A stretch of DNA of 64,000 nt from Tricholoma matsutake (taxonomy: Eukaryota > Basidiomycota > Agaricomycetes > Agaricales > Tricholomataceae). The stretch lies in contig AP026547.1 of the NCBI GenBank assembly GCA_026075535.2, positions 10,106,001 through 10,170,000 of the forward strand. The letters are read 5' to 3'. The notes beneath the pieces were generated by a model. It was not told the origin of the DNA. It ran no database searches and was given only the letters and a program-made list of their open reading frames with translations. The stretch's first letter is position 1. Each line of letters opens with the position of its first letter. Positions 44,281 to 55,995 of this stretch are shown here, piece by piece. Made by a program: the position numbers and the translations under genes.

Positions 44281-46123
44281 AATTACATTTTCTATTTATA
44301 AATAAGTAACTGCAAACACATTGAATGCTAGGACTGTCCTAGGATTGTCTGAATGGATGCAGCTAGGACTGTCTGATCAGATGCTAGGACTATACTAGGA
44401 GTCTGCTTGGACTGGACCTACTAATTTGGCAGGTGTCTCAGCCAGCAAATTTCTAGTTGAGTCCAAGCAGAGTCCAAGCAGAGTCCACTCGGATTGGGGG
44501 GGGGGGAGTGTAAAGACCTCAACACAGTGCCCAATGTTGTTCAAAGTTGTTTGAATTCAATTGATATCGCTCAATGATGACTAAGGATGTTCAATTTTGG
44601 TCAATCATAGTCAAAGTGATCAGATACGTTTGACGTTTGTTCAGAGGATTTGTAAAATGTTCCTAGGTAGTCCCAGAGTTGTGTAATGTAGTTTTGAAGG
44701 ATGGTCAATGTAATATCAGGATCAATAAACTTGGTTGAGGGTGGTCATGCTGTTTCTGGGACTTCATGGGAGTTAAGCAATGTGATTAGAATGTGGTTGT
44801 AATGCTGAATCAGCCCTTGAGCCAAAGAGACCACCTATCACTGTATGCAAAAGGAGAGGGCCATTCACTCATGGTTGCCAATTTCATCTCCACAGATTAA
44901 GGCTGGCTTAGATTGCCTGAGGGAAAAGAGAGTTTCTGAGTAGTGTTCAGAGCTGGGAAGGGATGTGATGGTTACTTCAACAACAAGAATATACACACCC
45001 AAGCTGCATGTGTGATGGACATCCTGAAAGCTCACTATACCCATGAAGATCATGTTCTGATCTTCGATAATGCAATGACTCACCTGAAATGTGCTGAAGG
45101 GTCATTGTCAGCATCAAAGATGCCAAAAGGACCATCGGAAAAATTCTTGGTCAACGTTAACATTGTGGATGAAACTGGAAAGGGGGTGTATGGGCCTGAT
45201 GGAAAGATCTTGAAAAGGAAAGTGCCCATGGCAAATGGAAAATTTAAGGATGGCATGGAACATCTTTTCTACTATCCAGAAGGCCATGAGCTTGCTGGTC
45301 AGTTCAAAGGTATGGCCAAGATTCTAGAAGAATGGGGTTATAAGGATGCTGGGAAAAGAAAGGCACAATGCAGGAAGAAATTTACAGATTGTCCTGAGGG
45401 ATCAACAACTTGTTGCTGTCATCAAATGCTTTATAATGAGCCAGATTTCAAGAATGTCAACTCAATTCTTGAAGCTGATGCCAAAGCGCATGGATTCTGA
45501 ATTTTGTTTCTCCTGAAGTTTCATTGTGAATTAAACTTCATTGAACAATGCTAGGGCCATGCAAAGCAGTGTTATTGAACATTTCCCTGCTGATCATGAG
45601 AAGATGACCTTGAATGAGATGTTGTCCAGGCTTTGAATGAAGTGCCTTTGATTTCTATGCATCAGGTGCATGGATATTGATCGAACAATCATCTTATCTA
45701 ACTTGAGATCAGGAAGATTTGCAATGTGCTCTTTGTGGTTCATGAATGCATATTGCTTGGGTCTCAATGGAACACAAGCAGCTTGGGCAGCAAAGACATA
45801 TCGGGGACACAGGACAATTCCCAATGATATCTTGGCCCAGTTTGATAAGGCCCACCAAAATTAATTCACTCATGTCATAATTTATCTCAATCATGTCAAT
45901 ATTTGCTACTCCTTACTAGTGCATAGTTTTCTGTATATATACTTACTGTACATAGCTTATAATACAGCTATAATCATTGGGACTCGGAGGCAAGTCATGT
46001 AAAGTCATTACTGTGTCACATATGGTCACACTCATGTGATCAGGTTGGTTCTGAAGGAGTGCTACCTTACCACTGTGTCCCACAACAACGAAGCAATTGC
46101 ACCTCTTGAAGCCATGTCACATG

Positions 46124-47566
46124 TGTTTGAAGGTCCAGTTCGAAAAAAAACTGAAGTTGAACTGGACTGAACTGCGGTCCAGTCTTTTTTGCAGTTGCAG
46201 TTGCCTTAGTTTGTGTACATGGTCAGTTGCAGTTTCTCAAATTGTATATTTATTTCAACCTGACAAAAGTTGGTTCAAACTGGTTGTAACTGGTCTACAG
46301 TATACTTTACATACACTAACTATATATATACTAACTAATAATTAAAGTGGGCCCATGGAATGACTAGCAAAAGTAAGGGTTTATATACCCTGTGGCTCCA
46401 CACAGACCATGTGGTCATGTTTGTGCTCAAAAAAACAAGAGTGGCACCATTTGCCAGATGACTCCCACAACAACAAACAACTCCCATGACAACAGCACCC
46501 ACCATCAATGTTTGGCCACCTCTCCCCAAAGCATTGCCAATGAATGAACACAAAGCAGGCAGCCCAAACAATGCTAGTTTGTCATTTGGGTCCTAGGGTA
46601 CATTTTTCTATAGTTTCTTTCTTTCTTTACTAACTAACAAACTAATCAAATATCTTTTCTTCATTATTAGGTTCTTATCATGTAATTACAATGTCACCCA
46701 CTCATCAAAATGACACACCCAAGCCCCACAACCACCATGCCAATGTCTGCCACCATCACTGCCACATCACAAGCACCACCAACCCATCTATGAGCCACTG
46801 CTCATAGGGGGAATTGGAGGTGCTGACAATGATGATAGCCATGAACAGAGGACAACAAACAGCCAGGATGACGAATGGCAAGGAGGACAAATGCAGGGAT
46901 GATGAACCATGGGTACAGCCTCGACAACAAACAGCAACAACAAACAGCCATGGCAATGAACACCAGGGAGGACAAATGGTGGGAGGACAAACACTGGGGA
47001 CAATGAAAGGCAGGGACATCAAAGGCCAGGGACAATGAGGCCCAGTATGTTTCTTTCCATTGATCTCTTTTTCTTTTACTAACTAATTATGATTTTTTTT
47101 TCCAGATTTGATAACAATGACAATGCCACCACCCTATGTCACCCCCTGTGAGCCACCACCCACCCTACACCACTGCTGTGAGCTTCTGCTCACAGGGTAG
47201 CAATGGGTCAACCACAATGAATTTGGGTGGATGATGTATGACACCCCATGATGCACTCTCACATGTGAAGTGTTTCATTTCTTTCTTTCTTTGTCTAGCT
47301 TTCTTTTGTTGTGATGTACCTCCCTGCACCTTGCAGGTGGAGGCTTTACCAATTAGTTTTACTGAGTATATAATTTAATTTAATTACACTAGAAAAAATC
47401 ATAGTAAAACCAGTCAGAACTGGTTCTTTGAGGGCAACTGAACCAAATAGGACCAGTCCTATTTGGTTGTGGTCCTCCAGTTGTGGGCAACAGTTTAGAC
47501 CAGTTGTGGTCCTTAGTTGCCCATTTGGGGGTCGAAAACTGGACCTAACTGGACTGTAAAGCACTA
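46124..47566 (+). mobile_element. hAT-like element E2 with exon/intron modules, 1443 bp
   Basis: The 8-bp duplication GTCACATG is perfect (46116-46123 and 47567-47574). The right end TAGTGCTTTACAGTCCAGTT (reversed) matches the left TGTTTGAAGGTCCAGTT except for three lost bases. The sub-terminal zones are packed with GAACTGGAC / GTCCAGTT motifs. The interior reads in the plus sense: hairpin GCCCAAACAATG..CATTTGGGTC (46562-46592), intron 46598-46670 (TACTAACTAAC branch, ATTAG), a roughly 370-bp exon-like block with a GAGCCACTGCTCA core (46791-46803), then intron 47045-47105 (CCCA|GTATGT, TTACTAACTAA, TTTTCCAG). No transposase is present. Confidence 0.75.
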
Positions 47567-48589
47567 GTCACATGGGAGTGACATATGTGACACACATTCC
47601 ATTATTGGTGTGATTGTCACATTTTGGCCAATCCAATGTGTGAGTGTTTGATTTCATTGATTTCTCACACATGGGAGTGAAAGAGTAGACCAAACATCCT
47701 TCAGCAACCCAAAAGGTTAGCTGAAAGGCCACAATATCATTTGAATTGTTGAGGTACACCTAAGACCTATTATAGGTGTGATGATGGAAAGTGGGTAGAA
47801 GCCTGTGTCTAAGGGAGTATGAAGATGAGGTACACAAGAAGGAAAGATGAAGTGTGTAATGTGAGGCAGGGATACAAATACAAGCTTGAGCATAGGTAAA
47901 TAGTGAAAGAAAGAACATGTTCTTGGCAGGAAAAGGTTCTCAGTCATGCATGAGGCATTGCTTGAAGGAAGACTGGGTGCTTACAGATATAAATCTGCCA
48001 TACAGGTGAGGCCCATCACCAAATCCCCTGAATAATGTGTGGGGCCACCCCATTTTCTACCAAAGATGTCGCACCCCCTGCTCACATAGACTGGCCTCCC
48101 ATGTCACTGTTGAAAGAAAGTCAAAGATGATGCATGAAAAATGATCTTGTCAGCATGACACCATTCTCATTCAACCACAGGGGGGATGAGAGAGGGAAGA
48201 GATGATCACAGAATTTGAGGTAGGCCATGAAAAGGATCATAGGGTTGCATGGAAAAGGGTTAGAGCATAGGATAATTGTGTTTCTTTCAAAGAATCTGTC
48301 AGCCTTGTGGCCAGGCAAGAAAAACTGAAAGGAAGCATCATTGACAATTATGGAGTTGCATTTTGTCAATTTTTGTGGATCACATAGCTCTGTGTCATCC
48401 AGCCAAGTCAGCTTGCCCAAGTGCATAAGTGCAAAGAAGCCAATGCAGAGCTGAGCACAAAACAAGAGATCATTGTGTGTGTGGTTGGAAGGATGCTGAG
48501 TTGGGCAGCCTACACTAGACTTAGGTTTACTAAAAGACAGGATCAAATTATCTTCATTGCATGGAAGTAGGAACCATAAGTTACTACAA

Positions 48590-49190
48590 ATAAAAGAATA
48601 GGAAGTTACTATACCTTTATTGCATGGAAGTAGGAATGAAGGTTAAGGGAAAAAAATAAGTAATATGTAAGAAAAAGATCAACCATGTAAGTAAAAGGCC
48701 ACATCAAGCATAGTGTGTGATTTGGAAAGGCCGCATTGGGTGTAGTCACATAATAGGAAGGTACCACATCAATAGGGTAATATCAGCACTGCTGGACATG
48801 GATAGAAGGGTAATAAGGATGTACATGTTGCCAGGGTGTATGTTGCCAGTGTGTTGTCGCCTTATTCGCCAGTGGCTGTGCCAGTGGTGAGGGTGATTAT
48901 GTCAGCAATGTGTGTGGCTGTGTCAGCACTGTGGGAGTGTGTTGGTGGCATAGGGTGGCCATAACTCACTGTAACACAGACATTGGTATGTCTGGTGTTG
49001 GTGAGTTGTTTATGCACCATAGGTGGCTGTGCTATTGCCAGTGGCTGTGTCAGTGGCAAGGGTGGTTGTGTTGGCGATGTGTGGTGTGCCAGTGCTGTGG
49101 AAGTGTGTAACAGTGTAGGTAAATTAACTTGTTGTAATGTCATGAGTCTGTGGGGCCAGATTTACAGTGGTTGTGCAAATATGTGTCACA
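48590..49190. repeat. Insertion in the recombinase gene with GTGGCTGTG repeats
   Basis: The recombinase reading stops at about 49190 (TIADLNMV) and resumes near 48590. The roughly 600 bp between holds imperfect GTGGCTGTGTCAGTG(G/T)-type tandem repeats (48860-49120) and two copies of TTGCATGGAAGTAGGAA (48575 and 48622). No borders or duplication are certain. Confidence 0.5.
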
Positions 49191-50047
49191 CACCATGTTG
49201 AGATCAGCAATGGTGAGAGCCTATTTTTGGATTGTGGGAGTTTCCTGCAAACATTTGCAGCCCTCCAAAGTGTGGTGGACAAGGTGAGCCTTCCTAATCT
49301 GATGTATATCAGGGAAATAGGGTTCGAGCTGGTGGCATATACCTGACAGGTAAGGGTCCACCAGGTCAGGTTTGATGTGGTGACTCATGTAGATGGTGTA
49401 GAGGCTGAGAGTTTCTGCCATTGGTTCCACTGGCATGTTGTGCATGTATATAAAAGAGAGGTAAGAGTTGAGAGCTGAGCCATAGTTTTTCCAAGTACTA
49501 ACATTGATTTCCTGATCCAGAGCAATCGCTCACTTGTGGATGAGGTGTTCACATGTACATGGCTCCCAAGGGGGTTGCCATGAATGCACATGTGATGTGA
49601 TCATTTTTTGGCTGCCCCCAACATGGCAAATTGTGGGGGTTCAAACTTTGAGATGGTGAGTCCTGGCACCAGTTTTTGTGCCTTGTCAAAATCATTTTGA
49701 GAACTTGCATCTGCCACTTGGTTTCACTCTCCTGAGAGGTGGAGTACACAGACATCAATTCATGTTGATGGTGAAACAGAGCAAAGGGTTGAACTCTGGC
49801 AGACATTGTAGTGAGTTGAAAATATCCACTGTATTCATGCTGTCCATATAGATGGTGATTTTGGAATAGTTGCTCACTCTTGTGCACAAATCATTGATTG
49901 CACCTGCTATTGCCCACACTTCAAAGTAAAAAATGATCTTGCAAGCAGGGGCTTGTGGTGTCAGTGCATAAAAACCTTCACAACAAGCAGGATACTATAA
50001 GGACAACCTTAGAGGCCACTTAATTAGTGGACTAGCAAAGGGAAATC

Positions 50048-50622
50048 TAGTGTTTAAAGGTCTGGTTCATCGAACCAGAAAAAGACTGCAACTGAAGTGG
50101 ACTGAACTGCAAAAAACCAGACTGTCAGTTGCAGTGGGATGGAAGAACTGCTCTGAACTGAACCAATAAAAACTGGTTCCAGTCAGTTTGAACTGGTTTA
50201 GTGTACTCCTCGTACATATGCATGTCTTGACTATATTTTCAAGAGAAACGGTCCAGAATTGCATGTGCTATGGCCAAAATGATATGTTACTGCAAAATCT
50301 AACTTGCACAACATCTTGTAGTTGTGTTTCTTGAGATGTAGAAGGCTGTCATAACCATAAAACCTTTATGGTCAACTACTATACACTCTATACTATAGTT
50401 TACAACTGGTTTTATGTACTAAATTCTATGAGAAGCCCAGTTTTAGTCAGTTCAAACTGGTTACAACCAAACTGCAGTTCAAACTGGTTTGAATCACTTT
50501 GGACCAGTTTTTTGCAATTCAGTCCAGTTTTTTGGGGTCTCACCATAATAGGAAACTGGTTGCGGTTGCAGTTCATCCAACTCGGGCAAAAAAACTGGAC
50601 TGAACCAGACCTTTAAACACTA
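50048..50622. mobile_element. Non-autonomous hAT element, 575 bp
   Basis: The termini TAGTGTTTAAAGGTCTGGTT and complement are flanked by a perfect 8-bp duplication GGGAAATC (50040-50047 and 50623-50630). The sub-terminal zones repeat AACTGGTT and GAACTGCA motifs on both sides. It shares its end sequence with the elements at 46124, 53091 and 54152, so it belongs to the same hAT family. There is no coding content. Confidence 0.9.
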
Positions 50623-50630
50623 GGGAAATC

Positions 50631-50762
50631 TGAAGTTAAAATTATGGTACATATTACAGGGAGTGGATGTGCATCTAGCAAAGGGAAATCCAAAGAGAAA
50701 GGTCTAAGGACCCCTTTGCCAATGCCCAGTATATGTGAGGATTGCAAAAATCAAATAATAGC
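50631..50762. other. Short DIRS remnant between the hAT element and the RT relic
   Basis: Repeats GCAAAGGGAAATC twice, at 50034-50047 and 50678-50691. The sequence belongs to the decayed retroelement, whose reverse-transcriptase core should lie here but is absent. Confidence 0.3.
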
Positions 50763-53090
50763 CTAAAAAATATAAAAGGCAGAGATAGGCAGATCAAGGC
50801 CACCAAATGACATCATACCAAGGGGTAGATGTTGGAAAAGGTACTCCACCTCTAGATATAAAACTGTGTGCTGATAAGAAATCCACTTCTTTCTTCTTTT
50901 GGGGCATGCGTGACTTGTCCACAATACAGGGGTATGTTTTGTACTGTGTGTTGGCCCATGGCCAGAAGAAGCCTTCATATAGACCTCTGCAGACTGATTC
51001 AACAAAGAGGTGATTAAGATGTGATTATAATAATTCCTCAAATCTATTGACATTGACTAGAGTGGTGATTTTGAATAAGTCTGGGTTGTTCTTGATAGTT
51101 TTCACCACTTTGACATTGTCAAATTCAGATAGTGGCACCACCAGTAGTGGTTTTACAATCTCAGTCCAGTCTGCAAGATTGAGTGGGATAAATGGAAAGG
51201 ATGCATTATTCTTTTCTTCACTGTTCCATAAATTATATCTGAGATACTTAGGACACATTCTGTAGATTGTATCAATTTTGCTGAGTGCAGCCCTCTTGGC
51301 TATGTCCATGCTGCTTGTATTTGCCACAAGTGTGTTGATATCAACATGTGCCTGATGTGCCATGGCATCCCTCTGTGCTATTGAGTTGTTGACAAGTTTC
51401 TGTCATCATTTTTTTGACCCTCACTGTTCTCCAGTTGTAAAATGTCTGCCCCCACTTCCTTGGACTCCATCAGGGAGAGGATACACTGAGTACAGGAAAG
51501 AGAACTGGTCTCAATTGGGAAGCAATATTGACTGACCACCTCCAACCATCACTCTGACTGCTTTGTCAAAAGTGATGAGTTTGTGATGGCTATTGGCCTG
51601 TTTGGTGAAGAATTTGGACACCATGTAGTCCCCCCACTGTCACAACTCTTTGCTTTGGTGAGGGAAAGCAAATGTAGTCACTTTGGTGGATGCATGCCAG
51701 GCAATGTTCCAGTTGCCATTTGTTTGCACCTTTCTAGCTGGATCTGCTTTTTCAAGAGAGATTTCTGTCCCTCCAATGTGTCCCACATTCTCCTTAGGAA
51801 GGGCAATGTGGTTAGGGTACATCAGGGGGTTTTGGCCCTTTTTGTTCCCACAGTCCATGCCACATAGAGTTTATGATGAAATCTTTAATTGAGGATCAAA
51901 ACTGATGCAAACTTGATTGAGCTATATCTCCACCAGATCTCAACCAATTTGGATGATTTTTGGCTTGTTTTAAAGCTGATCTTTATCTGCACCCCTGTGA
52001 GTACATGTGTATGGTTATGTACATGGTTATTCATTTCAAAATGCACCCAAAATCATCCAAATTGGTCAAGATTTGGTTGAGATATAGCTTGATCAATCTT
52101 GGATCAATTATTGAGGAATTATTTGATGACATTGACTTTTCCAGGCCAATATAATGACTATGGGAACAAAACCTGCCAAAAACCCATGATGTACCCTAAA
52201 TGTGGTGGACATTGCTGTAGACAACATCAAGGTTGATGGCCTCTCTCTTGAAGATGTGTTTCCACTCTGACTCTGGGAACCCTTGGGGCACTCATGCCCC
52301 ATAGCAAATCTCCCACTCTGCAAATCCAAGATCTTTCTGGAGAATTGCAAGCATCTCCCTGGTGATCTTTCAACCTCTCTGGCCTGAGCTGTGACCTTTG
52401 CAATGTACTATGGCAACTGAGACTGGTAAACTTGCTTCTTTTTGTTGGATTTCTCCCCCAGATTGCACATCATTGTCAGAGTCTGAGGACTCCAAAGGAC
52501 TTTGTCATCACCTTTTATGGAGTAGGTCCTTATAAAATTGTCATAGGAGGCACTTGACTTCTCCCATGTTGTTGTGGGGCTCTCCAACAGGTCCTCTCTT
52601 GTCAATGTTTCTGGGCTCTTGTTCCTCTCTTTCTCACTCTCCTTGAATTTGTGATCTCCAATACTCGGCTCTTTTCTATTGGGATGTGATGATATTGATG
52701 TATAGCATGCACTCTTCAGGGGCTGCATGTCTGACAGGTTCTTCGAGCCTTGCTTTGTGTAGGGCTTGTGGGATCTGATAGGGTCTCCAATCTCAATGCC
52801 TTGCCTGTTCAGAAATCCTGGATGAGAGCATCCATCTTTGGCTCTGAAGACATTGTTTGGTACTGGGCTTCATGAGTCTGTGTGAAGAACTGGGCCTTGT
52901 CCTGCTGGCCCTGGTGCAAGTGGCATGGTGCTTTGTCCCCCAGCTGTTCCAGTAGGGATTGTCTGACTGGAGTTGTTTGCTGATCCTGCAATGTTTGACT
53001 GACTTGAGTTGTTCTCATTCTGAGTCCCTTCCCCTTTGGGAGCAACTGCCTGACCAAAGTAGGCTGCATGTCCATTGCCTGACATATGAG

Positions 53091-53391
53091 TAGTGTTTTA
53101 GAGTCCAGTTGGATTCCCTTTTTGTGACTTTTTGAATTTCAAAAACCTCGATTATAGATTCAGAAAAAGTCTGAAAAATCACCAAAATATTAGAGGAGAT
53201 AGAGCTTGTCAAAGACTGGGGGATTCCTTCTGGGATGAAAAGATTTTGGCCAACCATTGTCAAGTAATCAGAAAGTTTAGGAGTGGATAGAGAATGAGAA
53301 ATCATGGGGGGCCCTCTCTTAAATGAAAAGATTTTGTCCAGTCATTGTTGAGATATGTCAAAAAGCCAAAAAACTGGACTTTTAAACACTA
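53091..53391. mobile_element. Non-autonomous hAT element, 301 bp, at a gag start codon
   Basis: Ends TAGTGTTTTAGAGTCCAGTT and complement of AACTGGACTTTTAAACACTA. Perfect 8-bp duplication CATATGAG (53083-53090 and 53392-53399). The left duplication contains the ATG of the DIRS gag frame on the minus strand. The interior repeats AGATTTTGGCCA / GAAAAGATTTTG motifs. Confidence 0.9.
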
Positions 53392-53791
53392 CATATGAGG
53401 TATGATGTTGATATTGTGAGATCAACAAATATACATGAGTAGATATGACTTGAGGTGAAGACACTAGAGTAAGATGAGCTTGTGCAGAGAGACTAGTACT
53501 AAAGTGATGCCCTTATCTAGGAGAAAGAGAGACTTGCAGAGAGACCCTGAAAAGGGGAATGTCTCTGAATCTCACTTTTCTCCCTAGGAATAGGGGCCCA
53601 ATGCATGACATGACTAGTAATGTGCAGGGCCCGGCCTGTGACAAAGCCTGTGACAAAGCCTGCAAAAGCCCGACTGCTGTGATGCAGCTATGGTCACTGG
53701 CTGGTCCAAAATGTGACAAATTCTGAATCAGGCTGATCAGCTGAGTCCAAATTTTGAGGCAGACTTAGAAGAGGATCGTGTTTGGGGGGGG

Positions 53792-54062
53792 TGTTAACTT
53801 GGTTGATTTACAAACTGCCTAATACAAGACAAAAGTAGCTAGCTTAAATACTAAGGATCAGAGGTGATTGAAGTTTCTGAGGCTGTGATAAATTGCAAAC
53901 CAGCCTCCTGAGGCAATGACCTGAAACTGTTTTGTTGAATTGGAAATAAGGGAATTTCATCTCCAGGCTGTGCTGCTGATAGGAGACAAGCTGTGATGCA
54001 AGGCATCCAGAAAAGATGGCAGAAAATGATTGGAAATCTGGCTGGAGGAATCGGTCTTGACA
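53792..54062 (+). repeat. 271-bp LTR relic with polypurine tract
   Basis: TGTTAACTTGG..GGTCTTGACA, preceded by GTGTTTGGGGGGG (53779-53791), which resembles the Copia tract at 21787. It is inverted and essentially identical to 54650-54920. Upstream of it about 40 bp (AGACTTAGAAGAGGATCGTG) are also shared. It looks like the 3' end of a plus-oriented LTR element. Confidence 0.65.
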
Positions 54063-54649
54063 CCTGGGCAGATAAAGCATGCAACACAGTGCAAGAGGGT
54101 AAGATGTGCAATGCAGTGCAAGAAGAAAACAGGCATAAGGTGTTGAACACCTAGTGCTTAAAAGTCCAATCCCAAGTGCCAAGGGCCAGACCAGACTGAG
54201 CCAAAATTTTAACTGGTCCTACTGGACCATCAGTCCCAGTTCCACCACTTCTTGAAGCAGTCCAGTCCTTGGTTTTTATTCTCGTTGACACTTATTAGAA
54301 CCATCAGGAACAGGTCTAGACCAGTTCTCAAACAAACTTACAATCTGTAACTTAGAAGTTAACAAATATATAAATGTATTCAATGATATACTGCTAATGA
54401 TGAAAAATGGGTGTGAAAAGTGAGGTGTTTAAATAGTGCAACATGAGCACATACCATTTGTACCTGTCACATACTTTTGTTTACATGTTTTTGACATGTT
54501 TACACATTTCATTTATATGTTTACTGATGTTTGTACTGCATTGCCACAACTTGCAATGCAACTCATCTCTCTCCCACCACCAACCTTGGCCACCTCCACT
54601 TGAATGTGCAACAAAGTCCAAACAACAATGGATATCATTTGGGCCCAGG

Positions 54650-54920
54650 TGTCAAGACCGATTCCTCCAGCCAGATTTCCAATCATTTTCTGCCATCTTT
54701 TCTGGATGCCTTGCATCACAGCTTGTCTCCTATCAGCAGCACAGCCTGGAGATGAAATTCCCTTATTTCCAATTCAACAAAACAGTTTCAGGTCATTGCC
54801 TCAGGAGGCTGGTTTGCAATTTATCACAGCCTCAGAAACTTCAATCACCTCTGATCCTTAGTATTTAAGCTAGCTACTTTTGTCTTGTATTAGGCAGTTT
54901 GTAAATCAACCAAGTTAACA
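54650..54920 (-). repeat. Second copy of the 271-bp LTR, inverted
   Basis: Same length and essentially the same sequence as 53792-54062 in opposite orientation. It is followed (on the plus strand) by CCCCCCCCAAACAC, the complement of the polypurine tract, and about 40 further shared bp. Both copies are followed on their LTR 3' side by CCTGGGC. The two could be tails of two separate elements or an inverted duplication. Confidence 0.6.
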
Positions 54921-55553
54921 CCCCCCCCAAACACAATCTTCTTCTAAGTCTGCCTCAAACTTTACCTCATTCTCCCTGGAAAACCTCTAGAACTTATATC
55001 TCACTCTTTACCCTTGTCTAGAAATTATGACTCTTGACAAGGAGAAGGGCACAACTTCTTACAAGTTGAAGCCAAGTCCTTTCTGTCCTCTTACACTTGG
55101 TGCATCATGCCAAGTGGACTCTGCTCTGGATTCCCACCAGATTTCCTTTCCTGTTCTGTCTTCCTTTTATCCTTTGACAGCTATCAACCAGGTTCAACTG
55201 GAAATCTGATGTCTTATTCCATTCCAGTTCAGAACTTAACACCAGGTAACTTTATCATTTCATGTTCTATATATCTTACTGACACTTTTGTTTTTGTTTT
55301 TAGGTACTATATTTATGCCAGTGATGTTACAGCCACATCTCCTGCCCCCACTGTATACCATCACTGCAAGCCTCTGGATAACATCAACACCAACATGGAA
55401 GGAAGCCAGAGCTTCCAACACTCAAAGAGAACAAGACATGTAAGGAACTTAGTATATTTTGGGGGAGGAAACTAAGATTTTGTATGAAGTAATCAAGGTG
55501 TAGACTATATACTACTGGAATAACATGTGATAACAGGTGCAGATGTAGATAAG

Positions 55554-55995
55554 ATAGTCCTCACTCATACACAACGATGTCACGTGAATCAACAATTTCA
55601 CACCCATCTCACCTGTGAACAATGTTTGGAGGCCTTTTTACAGAATATGGCTCTGAGGAAAGGTTTATCTTCATATCAGGAAGGTTCTACCAAAACCTGG
55701 TGGGCACTGTGCAAGTTTTGCGGGAGGAGTATAGGATTTTGTTATGGAAGTCAATGTTTTGATTGTGACTCTTTTGCGAGTGGTTTTTGATGGACTGCCG
55801 ACTTTGCAAGCAATACTCCTCTGTCACTCATTCCTTAGTTCAAATTTGGTTTGCACAGTTCTTTTTAAAAACACTTAATAAAACTTTCCTCGGTTGCCTT
55901 TTTTCTTAAAACACAGTGTGACAATGTCAGTGCCCGCTTTTGACTGAAATCAATGAATGCACGTGATGTCGTTGTCTATGAGTGAGGACTATCTT
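55554..55995. mobile_element. 442-bp inverted-repeat element inside the LARD 3' LTR
   Basis: Ends ATAGTCCTCACTCATA and complement TATGAGTGAGGACTAT; AAG flanks both sides (55551-55553 and 55996-55998). The other LTR (58573-58758) has the empty site GTAGATAAGAAATGC, which proves insertion. It holds an open stretch (55555-55790) with paired Cys (CEQCLEAF, CKFCGRS) that I cannot assign. ACGTGA and GATGTC are also mirrored near the ends. A 3-bp duplication would suit Harbinger or CACTA mobilisation. Confidence 0.8.

Larger units (their letters stand above)
41483..44520. mobile_element. hAT-like element B nested in repeat A
   Basis: A perfect 8-bp duplication AACACAGT flanks it (41475-41482 and 44521-44528). 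The ends share CTTTACACTCCCCCCCC followed by TC(T/C)GAGTGGACTCTGCT; the outer 5 bp are less well matched (CAGTA against GAGGT). The first 1740 bp of the window carry the u​ninterrupted homologous site. Interior: a SINE-like segment, two inverted minisatellite arrays, exon/intron-like modules and a tRNA-like segment. No transposase is seen. Confidence 0.75.
40613..44839 (+). mobile_element. TGAT-ended repeat A, copy 2, in the DDE transposase gene
   Basis: The element runs from TGATGGTTCTCAACC to GGTGGTCTC-complement ..CCTATC. ACTGT flanks it (40608-40612 and 44840-44844). Codons on both sides read continuously (GCG AAA CTG TAT GCA) when the insert is ignored. It matches copy 1 in inverted orientation. 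Without the nested element at 41483-44520 it is about 1.2 kb. TG..CA ends with a 4-5 bp duplication would suit a solo LTR, but no internal retroelement sequence is present to confirm this. Confidence 0.75.
39400..45864 (+). pseudogene. IS630/Tc1-superfamily DDE transposase gene, split by repeat A copy 2
   Basis: The N-terminal part (39609-40103) reads ..PPSIEQAEKAYNDL..LLQLYRHVKEGYG. After a frame change come DEDFAQELHLHLQSIGEYC (40180-40240) and TISHAIAHQWIKKMGY (40310-40356). A TGA at 40357-40359 sits where relatives have Arg. Then QYVDGHERADVVDYHEKIFL and LWFHDESRFYAHDRKKK follow, with the first Asp of the DDE triad. At 40608 the gene is cut by the insertion. It resumes at 44845 in frame (YAKGEGHSLMVANF). 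The rest has LIFDNAMTHLK (second Asp, about 45060), EGSTTCCCHQMLYNEPDF, FHCELNFIEQC (Glu, about 45530) and a C-terminal LNGTQAAWAAKTYRGHRT ending at 45864. It is inactive. Its own terminal repeats were not identified. Confidence 0.85.
47944..53085 (-). pseudogene. DIRS-like tyrosine-recombinase retroelement, decayed
   Basis: Read on the minus strand. A Gag-like frame starts at 53085 (MSGNGHAAYFGQ..) and runs to about 52410. 51363-50763 holds the region before reverse transcriptase (LFKITTLVNVNRFEELL). The RT core itself is missing. 49920-49700 is RNase H-like (VWAIAGAIND, ITIYMDSMNTVDIFNSL). 49510-49190 is the recombinase N-domain (STWKNYGSALNSYLSFI, LSGICHQLEPYFPDI). 48546-47944 is the catalytic domain (FFALMHLGKL, FFLPGHKADRFFE, HIIQGI, IYICKHPVFLQA). 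RNase H followed by a tyrosine recombinase is the DIRS order. In-frame TGA codons replace the catalytic-type Arg of the R-A-G-G motif (48084-48082) and another Arg (48018-48016). Insertions at 53091, 50048 and 48590 break it further. Confidence 0.8.

Noticed and set aside
40613..44839. Complete LTR retrotransposon in repeat A
   Set aside because: TG..CA ends and a short duplication fit an LTR, but no second LTR, primer site or gag-pol sequence is present; a solo LTR or TIR element cannot be told apart.
47944..49200. Crypton (DNA-only tyrosine recombinase element)
   Set aside because: An RNase H-like domain and a pre-RT region lie upstream on the same strand, which fits a DIRS-like retroelement better.
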